Positions 7,660 to 14,027 of a DNA stretch of 49,690 nucleotides are shown piece after piece (within the stretch, counting starts at the first letter, position 1; each line of letters starts with the position of its first letter). The notes below the pieces were generated by a model, which saw nothing but the letters and a program-made list of their open reading frames with translations, was not told the origin of the DNA and made no database searches. The DNA comes from Bacteroidales bacterium (GTDB lineage: Bacteria > Bacteroidota > Bacteroidia > Bacteroidales > WCHB1-69). The position numbers and the translations under genes were made by a program. The stretch lies in assembly GCA_017615595.1 (NCBI GenBank), contig JAFZZT010000053.1:1-49690 (forward strand). The letters are read 5' to 3'.

Positions 7660-8061
7660 TTAGGCGCACGCCGTGCCCGGGTACAATAGCGCACAGCGGT
7701 CGATAATGGCGTCTGCTCTCTCGAAACCGGCATCACAGACTTTTTTTTCTTTGTTGCCGTCATAGCCCATCACTAAATGTAGGGTATCATAGCCGAGCAT
7801 GATGAAATGAAGCAGTTTTCGGTCACGCTTGCCAGCTGCTTCTTTGTACTTTTCTATGGAAGGTCTTCCTTTGCCTTCACGCACGTTCAATACGGCATCC
7901 AAGGCCACAAGGCACCCGCACCATAATACATTGCCCGCAGTCTTAATGTATTTGCTGTCGGTGTAACTCTTCAGTTCGGGGTCATAATTGGCCTTTTTGA
8001 TGATTTCCTGCGCATTGGCCACATAGCGTCTGGCCTCTTCAATGGGATTATTCTGTTCCAT
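7660..8061 (-). CDS. DUF5618 family protein
   Basis: 133 residues from the ATG at 8061. A longer frame starting at 8169 is rejected because the -7 box at 8086-8093 lies inside it. The protein is helical, with IEEARRYVANAQEIIKKA at the start and a conserved-looking YIKTAGNVLWCGCLVALDAVL segment ahead of KGRPSIEKYK. This fits DUF5618, a soluble family of Bacteroidota with an unassigned role, probably a helical bundle related to HEPN-like folds (the fold is inference). It is a single-gene unit. Confidence 0.8.
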   Translation of the reverse strand: MEQNNPIEEARRYVANAQEIIKKANYDPELKSYTDSKYIKTAGNVLWCGCLVALDAVLNVREGKGRPSIEKYKEAAGKRDRKLLHFIMLGYDTLHLVMGYDGNKEKKVCDAGFERADAIIDRCALLYPGTACA

Positions 8062-8085
8062 CGTTTTGAGTTTTGAATGAGGCTG

Positions 8086-8093
8086 CAAAGATA
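8086..8093 (-). promoter_or_regulatory. -7 promoter element for the DUF5618 gene
   Basis: TATCTTTG on the minus strand, about 24 nt before the ATG at 8061. This box decides the shorter start. Confidence 0.75.
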
Positions 8094-8186
8094 TAATTTT
8101 TTTTATAAAGGATTTAAAAAAATAAATAATTTTTTCATCGTCATAAAAAATACGGGCAGTTGGATTCAAAAGACAAGGGAAACACT

Positions 8187-9671
8187 CTAGCTCAAGCTTT
8201 GCTCCAGCACCTTTCGCCAGCGTTCGTACGCCTCTGCATAGCGTTCCTGCAGGGCCATGTCGGGTTCTACCACCGCTATTTTCTTCAACGAGGCAAAGGC
8301 CTCCGCGGGGGTGTGGTAGTGGCCGCAGCCCAGCGCCGCGCCAATGGCGGCACCCGTGGCGCCGTTGGTGTCGTACAGCTCGATGACAGCATCAGTGATG
8401 GTGGCTAAGGTGTCCCGGAAGATAGGGCTGAGGAACATATTGGCATGGCCCGCCCGGATGATGCGGGTGCTCATGCCCGTGTCGCGCATGATGTCCATGC
8501 CATATTTGAACGAGAAGGCCACGCCCTCCTGCGCTGCCCGCGCCAGTGTGTGGGCCGTATGGTTGTTGAAGTTGAGTCCGTGTATGGAGGCGCCCACCTG
8601 GCGGTTCTCCAGGATGCGCTCGGCCCCGTTGCCGAAGGGCAGCACCGACACGCCGGCGGAGCCGACCGGGGCTTGCGCCGCCAGCTCGTTGAACTGCTCG
8701 TAGGTGAGCTCCGGCGCCACCAACCGTTTCATCCAGGCATTCTGTATGCCGACCCCGTTGGTGCAGTGCATCATGCCCAGCCGTGGCTCTTCGCTCCGGT
8801 GGTTGACATGGGCGAAGATGTTGATGCGGGAGCACGGGTCCGACTGCACCCTGTCGTGGATGCCATAGACCACGCCCGAGGTGCCCGCCGTGGCCGCCAC
8901 CTCGCCAGGGTTCAGCACGTTGAGCGAGAAGGCGTTGTTGGGCTGGTCGCCGGCACGGTAGCAGATCGGGATGCCCGCCGGAAGGCCCAGCTCCTGCGCG
9001 GCGGACTCCGCCAGCTCGCCCTGTACCCCGAAGGTGGGCACGCAGTCGGCCACCATCTCGGCAGGAATCCCAAAATAGTTCAACAGCGCCGTAGAGACGG
9101 CATTTTCTTTAAAATCCCACAACATGCCTTCCGAGAGTCCGGGCACCGTAGTGCGCACCTCGCCAGTCATGCGCAAGGCCAACCAGTCTCCCGGGAGCAT
9201 CATCTTGTACACCCGCTCGAAGATGTCGGGCTCGTTCTCCCGCACCCACGCCAGCTTGGCCGCCGTGAAGTTGCCGGGCGAGTTGAGCAGATGCGTCAGG
9301 CAGTAGTCGTGCCCCAGCGCTTCGAAAGCCTGCTCGCCGTAGGGCACCGCCCGGCTGTCGCACCAGATGATGCTGGGGCGCAGCACCTGCAAGTCCTTGT
9401 CCACCAGCACCAAGCCGTGCATCTGGTAGGTGATGCCGATGGCCCGGATCTCTTGTCTCGCTATACCAGCCTCGTCCAATGCTTTGTGCAGTGCTGTCTG
9501 GAGGTAGGTCCACCAGTCGGCGGGGTTCTGCTCGGCCCAGCCGTTGCGGAGGGCCATGATGGGGGCCTCCTGTTGCGGGGCGAAGGCGCTGGACACTATG
9601 TTGCCGGTGGCGCCATCCAACAGGGCCACCTTTACCGAAGAACTACCTAAATCTATGCCTAAAAAGTACAT
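8187..9671 (-). CDS. xylB: xylulokinase (FGGY carbohydrate kinase)
   Basis: 494 residues, the usual length. The ATP-binding N-terminus FLGIDLGSSSVKVALLDG starts at residue 3. ITYQMHGLVLVD carries the substrate-side QMHG motif typical of xylulokinases. AGDQPNNAF and AGTSGVVYG mark the second FGGY domain. It phosphorylates D-xylulose to xylulose 5-phosphate in the cytoplasm for entry to the pentose phosphate pathway. No xylose isomerase or xylose transporter is adjacent. Its start lies 28 nt after the DUF5362-like gene, so it may be read from the promoter at 10223. Other FGGY sugars cannot be excluded, but the motifs favour xylulose. Confidence 0.88.
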   Translation of the reverse strand: MYFLGIDLGSSSVKVALLDGATGNIVSSAFAPQQEAPIMALRNGWAEQNPADWWTYLQTALHKALDEAGIARQEIRAIGITYQMHGLVLVDKDLQVLRPSIIWCDSRAVPYGEQAFEALGHDYCLTHLLNSPGNFTAAKLAWVRENEPDIFERVYKMMLPGDWLALRMTGEVRTTVPGLSEGMLWDFKENAVSTALLNYFGIPAEMVADCVPTFGVQGELAESAAQELGLPAGIPICYRAGDQPNNAFSLNVLNPGEVAATAGTSGVVYGIHDRVQSDPCSRINIFAHVNHRSEEPRLGMMHCTNGVGIQNAWMKRLVAPELTYEQFNELAAQAPVGSAGVSVLPFGNGAERILENRQVGASIHGLNFNNHTAHTLARAAQEGVAFSFKYGMDIMRDTGMSTRIIRAGHANMFLSPIFRDTLATITDAVIELYDTNGATGAAIGAALGCGHYHTPAEAFASLKKIAVVEPDMALQERYAEAYERWRKVLEQSLS

Positions 9672-9699
9672 GCTGTATGCGTTTAATCCTTGCAAGAAA

Positions 9700-10194
9700 C
9701 TATAAAGTCGCCACCAGATGGGCAATCATAGAGACAATATACAAAATGATGTAGATAGAAATGATGAGAATGGTGAATATGCCTATAAAAATCCAAAGCG
9801 ACAAGTTGTTATGGAAAAAATCGACCATCGCTTTGTTGTCATGGTCTTGAATCACCTTGTCCAACGCCTTGATGCACTTGTAGAGAGAAAAAAGTGGGAT
9901 CACATAGATGGCCACGCTCACCAGGAGGATGAAAGCCAGATACCAAAAAGGGATGTCACTGTTGGGAAGATTGCCATACACAACCGACCACACCAAGAAT
10001 GTGATTCCGCCAATCACTAAAAAGGCGATCAGGACGACCAGCAGGATAAAGAAAAACTTCATCCACTTGCCCGTGCTTTTCAGGCAAGTTTTGGCTTTTG
10101 TCATCAATTTCTGTTGTTGGGGCGAAAATGACGGGGAGACGGTGTCCTGTGGTGAAATAGTCTTTTCAGCGTTCGAGTCCTTGGGTGCATCCAT
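9700..10194 (-). CDS. multi-helix membrane protein, DUF5362-like
   Basis: 164 residues. A 40-residue polar N-terminus, rich in Ser, Gln and Lys, precedes hydrophobic helices at about 46-70, 84-106 and 130-160. The pattern TGKWMKFFFILLVVLIAF, then a YKCIKALDKVIQDHDNKAMVDFFHNN segment and a final helix, resembles DUF5362 membrane proteins. Function is unknown. The gene is transcribed leftward from a promoter that physically overlaps that of the outer-membrane protein gene on the other strand. Xylulokinase follows 28 nt downstream. Confidence 0.7.
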   Translation of the reverse strand: MDAPKDSNAEKTISPQDTVSPSFSPQQQKLMTKAKTCLKSTGKWMKFFFILLVVLIAFLVIGGITFLVWSVVYGNLPNSDIPFWYLAFILLVSVAIYVIPLFSLYKCIKALDKVIQDHDNKAMVDFFHNNLSLWIFIGIFTILIISIYIILYIVSMIAHLVATL

Positions 10195-10221
10195 ATCTTT
10201 GCATTAAAAATTATGTTGGCC

Positions 10222-10250
10222 GCAAAGATAAAAAAAATGAATATCTTTGC
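10222..10250. promoter_or_regulatory. overlapping divergent promoters on a 9-bp inverted repeat
   Basis: The minus-strand -7 box TATCTTTG (10223-10230) and the plus-strand -7 box TATCTTTG (10242-10249) are the arms of a perfect inverted repeat GCAAAGATA / TATCTTTGC with an 11-nt A-rich spacer. Each polymerase footprint would cover the other's -7 box, so the two promoters cannot be occupied together. They serve the genes starting at 10194 (minus) and 10277 (plus). Confidence 0.75.
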
Positions 10251-10276
10251 AGCATCATTTTTTCCAACCTCCTGTT

Positions 10277-11746
10277 ATGAAAAGACTCATGCTTCGTATC
10301 ACATTCCCACTATTGCTGCTCAGCATGGCACTAACCCTAACGGCACAAGAAGATACCGACACGTTCGATGAAGAAGAGGCTCAGCTGTCTGACGCGCCTG
10401 TTCTTATCGACAATCCCTTCAAGGGGTTCTGTATCGGCATCACCACGCAGACACAATTGACCTTACCAGCCCAAGTAAGCTCACTTTATGGTAACGACTT
10501 CATGGAAAGCAGACCCAGTCTCGGCGGAGAGGTAGGGCTGGAGTTGTCGTATCATTTCAAATATTTCGGCTTTTCGGTCGGCGCTGACTTCGGCACATTT
10601 GCCGTCATCAGGCTCAAGCCCCACTTGGAGCGTATGCCTACTGCCGAACCAGACGACGCTGAATTTCAGATGAAAAACTCCTACTCATTCGATGAGCGAT
10701 ATCACAATGTCTTGTTTCCGATCAAGGCGGAGTTTCACCTCCCTCTGAAAAATCGCTTTTGGCTGACCGGTGACCTTGGTGTGAAACTCTCCCCTTGCTA
10801 TGATCGTGTTTTAACCATAGGCTCCGATTGGATCAACATGACAGGCGTGATAGCTGAGCCAAGTGTGAAAGTGTACACCTCCCTTCTGGCAGATTTGGGA
10901 TTCGCCTACATCTTTCCTTACGGGGACATCCTGCGCTGCTCGGTAGGAACCAATGTCGGGTTCCAGAACACGGCTTCTTTTGACTATTCTATGCCTATCT
11001 GGAATTCCCCTAATGCTGATCGGGGACAGATCAGCACCCGCAACCACTCCCTCAACCTGCAGGTGGCCTATCTGCATACTTTTCACAAATACAAGATGAA
11101 CAAACACGACCAGTCTTGGCGGGAAGTGCTGCCCTCCCACGAGTTCCAGTTCAACATCGGGGATCCCATCCTGACTGCCAACACCAGTTTGTTGGCATTT
11201 TTCAATGGATCAGATGGCATTTTCCATAATTATAACAGTATTTTCGGCTTTTATAATTCTTCATCATCTTCCCCATCATTATGGACATGTCCCTTGGGTG
11301 ACTATGCCGTCACCCGCTATGTACCCGTATTCTCCTTCAACTATCATTATCGGGTAGCCAAATGGTTTTGGGTAGGGGGACTCGCCACCTTCACAGGGGT
11401 TCACAACACCTGGCGCGACCGGCTTACCGACAAGATCACAGGTCATGGCAGCGAATTCACTTGCTCCATCATGCCTGACATCCGTTTCTCCTATCTTAAC
11501 CGCAAGCATGTGACCCTTTACTCGGGATTAGGATTCGGCATGCAGATAGAACACACCAAGGATCCGCATATTTCCCAGTTTTTCTCTGGCGGAACCGATC
11601 AGATGTACAATGCCACCGCCGTTGGCTATGCATACCAGCTGACCGCCCTTGGAGTCAAGGCGGGAGGCAATCATTGGTTTGGCGACTTGGAGTTGGGCAT
11701 AGGATCAAAAGGCTTTGTTTCCGCCGGATTTGGCTATGATTTTTAG
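10277..11746 (+). CDS. outer-membrane beta-barrel-like protein, unknown function
   Basis: 489 residues from the ATG at 10277. A signal peptide ends at about residue 23 (LSMALTLTAQ). After an acidic stretch (DTDTFDEEEA) come alternating polar and aromatic strands: GLELSYHFKYFGFSVGADFG, FWLTGDLGVKLSPCYD, VTLYSGLGFGMQIEH. They end in a terminal GFVSAGFGYDF with a C-terminal phenylalanine, the usual outer-membrane barrel signature. No named family is recognised. It heads a run of three envelope genes in the same direction (lipoprotein at 11768, small barrel protein at 12669). Confidence 0.75.
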   Translation: MKRLMLRITFPLLLLSMALTLTAQEDTDTFDEEEAQLSDAPVLIDNPFKGFCIGITTQTQLTLPAQVSSLYGNDFMESRPSLGGEVGLELSYHFKYFGFSVGADFGTFAVIRLKPHLERMPTAEPDDAEFQMKNSYSFDERYHNVLFPIKAEFHLPLKNRFWLTGDLGVKLSPCYDRVLTIGSDWINMTGVIAEPSVKVYTSLLADLGFAYIFPYGDILRCSVGTNVGFQNTASFDYSMPIWNSPNADRGQISTRNHSLNLQVAYLHTFHKYKMNKHDQSWREVLPSHEFQFNIGDPILTANTSLLAFFNGSDGIFHNYNSIFGFYNSSSSSPSLWTCPLGDYAVTRYVPVFSFNYHYRVAKWFWVGGLATFTGVHNTWRDRLTDKITGHGSEFTCSIMPDIRFSYLNRKHVTLYSGLGFGMQIEHTKDPHISQFFSGGTDQMYNATAVGYAYQLTALGVKAGGNHWFGDLELGIGSKGFVSAGFGYDF

Positions 11747-11767
11747 GAACCATTAAAAATGACAACA

Positions 11768-12586
11768 ATGAAAAGACTGATAAAAGGCATATTCTGCATA
11801 ATAATAGTAGCCCTGCTCACCGCTTGTGAAATTGGAATAGGCGAGATGGGCAAGACCCGTACCGGCAAACAAATATTTGGCGGTTGGGGGAATGACATAA
11901 ACAACCTGTTCAGTACCATTGTGGAACCGGCGCTTCAATTCAACCAATATTTGGAGAATCCAGAAGTTGAGTTGGAAGATTTGTTGCACCGCCATTTCAG
12001 AGATGCCACGATTACTGAGACGGGAGAGCAAAGCTGGCTCATCTTCCATGAAAACTCCAACTCCAAACTATACTTATCGATGTTGCACGGTAACAACCTG
12101 AATGACGAAGGTGCCGTCATGCGCATTTACACGATAGGGCGTAACCTCCCGTCAACGATTGCTGGTACGGTGTTCTTCATGGAAAAAGCGGGCGATGGAC
12201 AATGGGTCTTGCGTAATGGCAACATCTTTCTTCTGACCTTGGATTTTGAAAGCGAAACAATTCCCAACAGCTTGAAAAACAGCAAGCTGTCCATTTCTGG
12301 CAATGGATCTTTCATCCATGACAATTCCACTACCGTTTCAAACAGCGCAAAAACCACCCTTAACTTCCATATTCATAGGGATATGTCGGTCAACCCATAC
12401 GCTGTCAGACTATTGAGTTGGCCCGGGCAATACTATTATAACCCTGTAAAATGGGACAATGGCTCTGTGGAGTTAACCGCCGTCAACCAATCGAATGGGG
12501 AAAGCAATACCGTTGAAGCCCTCATTCTGGACAGCAAAAAGGTGAGCATCACCATCGGAGGAGTGACCCAGGAATGGGATCAATAG
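11768..12586 (+). CDS. lipoprotein of unknown function
   Basis: 272 residues from the ATG at 11768; an in-frame ATG at 11759 is also possible. The lipobox IVALLTAC puts the lipidated cysteine at residue 20. The mature part is beta-rich and acidic, with no recognised domain; TIAGTVFFMEKAGDGQWVLR and the run of short strands before the end suggest a beta-sandwich. It begins 21 nt after the barrel protein, so both are probably one operon. Its C-terminus (VSITIGGVTQEWDQ) is intact. Confidence 0.7.
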   Translation: MKRLIKGIFCIIIVALLTACEIGIGEMGKTRTGKQIFGGWGNDINNLFSTIVEPALQFNQYLENPEVELEDLLHRHFRDATITETGEQSWLIFHENSNSKLYLSMLHGNNLNDEGAVMRIYTIGRNLPSTIAGTVFFMEKAGDGQWVLRNGNIFLLTLDFESETIPNSLKNSKLSISGNGSFIHDNSTTVSNSAKTTLNFHIHRDMSVNPYAVRLLSWPGQYYYNPVKWDNGSVELTAVNQSNGESNTVEALILDSKKVSITIGGVTQEWDQ

Positions 12587-12668
12587 TTGTTAAAGCTTAT
12601 TTGGTAAACGATAGGGCAATAAAAGCAGAAGAATATCGTTATTAAAAATGTTTTTTAAATGTAATATT

Positions 12669-13214
12669 ATGAAGAACAAAAAACTATCTTTTCTCATGGC
12701 GCTTTGTGCGGTCTTTTGCCTGAGTGCCGGTGTGCTGACTGCCCAGGAGCAGCCGGTCAAAAAAGTCCAGTACAACTTCATCAATGAGTATGGCGGATTT
12801 TTCGGCAAAAATGTCGGTTTTACCGGCGTCTTCATCAACGGTGTCATCCTCAACAACCTAGACGCTATCGGTCTGGGTGTCGGCTATGGCATCAACACCG
12901 CCACCTTCCAGGAGGTGCCCCTCTTCGTCAACTACCGTCACTATTTCGACCGTGGCCGCAAATTGATGCCCTGTATCAACGTGGCTGCAGGTGCCGCCTT
13001 CCATTTCTGGGAGGAAGAACACTACTGGTATGACGAGCATGGTTATTACAACTACGAAGACGTCAACAAAAAAGGCGTAGGCCTCTATGGCACCGTCGCC
13101 GGCGGTTTCCGCGTAAAAGCCTTCTCCTTCACGGGTGGCTTCTTCTTCAGAACATTCCCGTCAGACAATTCTTTTAATGGCGGTATCGAAGTGAAAGCCG
13201 GTTATACCTTCTAA
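12669..13214 (+). CDS. small outer-membrane beta-barrel protein
   Basis: 181 residues. A signal peptide ends at about residue 25 (LSAGVLTAQ). The mature chain shows alternating strands (VGFTGVFINGVILNN, IGLGVGYGI, LFVNYRHYFDRGRKLMPCIN, GVGLYGTVAGGFRVK) and ends GGIEVKAGYTF with a terminal aromatic, as expected for an eight-stranded OmpX/OmpW-size barrel. A His/Tyr-rich loop (EEEHYWYDEHGYYNYED) would be surface-exposed. A strong terminator follows at 13235. Function is not recognised. Confidence 0.8.
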   Translation: MKNKKLSFLMALCAVFCLSAGVLTAQEQPVKKVQYNFINEYGGFFGKNVGFTGVFINGVILNNLDAIGLGVGYGINTATFQEVPLFVNYRHYFDRGRKLMPCINVAAGAAFHFWEEEHYWYDEHGYYNYEDVNKKGVGLYGTVAGGFRVKAFSFTGGFFFRTFPSDNSFNGGIEVKAGYTF

Positions 13215-13234
13215 AGACGAGGCCCTAACACAAC

Positions 13235-13269
13235 AAAAAGGGTGATCGACTAATCGGTCACCCTTTTTT
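13235..13269 (+). terminator. Rho-independent terminator
   Basis: AAAAAGGGTGATCGA pairs with TCGGTCACCCTTTTT around a CTAA loop, with one internal mismatch, and the right arm runs into a T tract. It ends the 10277-13214 gene group; the A tract on the left side may let it work for the leftward gene too. Confidence 0.85.
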
Positions 13270-13294
13270 GTTTCATGTGGTTAGCCAAAGATCC

Positions 13295-13744
13295 TTAGAC
13301 CAACTCATCAGGGAACGGAGTGGACGGGATATCCATATCCACATCACTCTCCTGGGTGTTGGTGATTCTCTGCAAAGAAGCAATCAGCGAACCAATCATC
13401 TTGGTCAACTCCACCAACTTGCCACGTGAGAACTCATACTCCTCTTCATTCTGAATACCGATGTTCTTGGCAATCTCGGTGAAAACGACACATTCACGCA
13501 CCGCACTCTTGGCCATCTTGAGATAGTACAAGAACTGGGCCTTGTTGCGGGAGGAACCCTCGGCGGTGTTCAAGGCTATATTATGTGCTGACTTGAGAAA
13601 CGATTTGACTAAAAACCGTTCATTGTCGTTTTTAAATTCCACATTCAACGTGTCATATAACCATGTGAGATAATCCATGGCCTTGGCGTAGATCCTCAAA
13701 TCCTCAAAGCGGAAAAAGGGGACATTGGTTTCTTGCTCATTCAT
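13295..13744 (-). CDS. four-helix bundle protein (23S rRNA intervening-sequence protein family)
   Basis: 149 residues from the ATG at 13744, chosen because the -7 box at 13776-13783 rules out the longer frame. Typical family marks are FRFEDLRIYAKAMDYLTWLY at the start, then FLKSAHNIALNTAEGSSRN and LYYLKMAKSAVRECVVFTEIA. The family forms small four-helix bundles, often of unknown role; some members are encoded in rRNA intervening sequences, but no rRNA is present here. The gene is a single-gene unit convergent with the small barrel gene. Confidence 0.88.
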   Translation of the reverse strand: MNEQETNVPFFRFEDLRIYAKAMDYLTWLYDTLNVEFKNDNERFLVKSFLKSAHNIALNTAEGSSRNKAQFLYYLKMAKSAVRECVVFTEIAKNIGIQNEEEYEFSRGKLVELTKMIGSLIASLQRITNTQESDVDMDIPSTPFPDELV

Positions 13745-13775
13745 AATTTCTAATTTTTTCGTGATTTTTCGGTTA

Positions 13776-13783
13776 CAAAAATA
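13776..13783 (-). promoter_or_regulatory. -7 promoter element for the four-helix bundle gene
   Basis: TATTTTTG on the minus strand, 31 nt before the ATG at 13744. Confidence 0.7.
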
Positions 13784-13996
13784 CAACATTTTTTTTAAAA
13801 ACAACCCTGTTTTCAACATACTGTTGATTTTAATGCACAACAACTTGAAAACAATAAGTTATTATTTTGGCAATCAAATTGTTATAAAAAACAAGATATG
13901 GTGCGTTTTTGTCAATACTACCAAAAAAAATGTAAAAATAATATTTCTGGCACTCTTGGCAAGGAAGATTTTTCGCTAGTTTGCATACAATTTTTG

Positions 13997-14004
13997 TATT
14001 TTTG
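13997..14004 (+). promoter_or_regulatory. -7 promoter element for rarA
   Basis: TATTTTTG, 23 nt before the ATG at 14028. A TTTG at 13980-13983 is a possible -33 element, with a short spacer. The 13784-13996 stretch before it is AT-rich and shows no gene. Confidence 0.7.
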
Positions 14005-14027
14005 CCCTCTAGTATTTTCATCAAGAT

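Noticed and set aside
8445-9650. A 401-codon plus-strand frame opposite xylB
   Set aside because: Shadow frame; the xylulokinase on the other strand explains the sequence fully.
13745-14027. Small RNA gene or ORF in the AT-rich gap before rarA
   Set aside because: Short frames there are low-complexity; only two promoter elements are supported. A weak AACTT/AAGTT repeat is likely chance.
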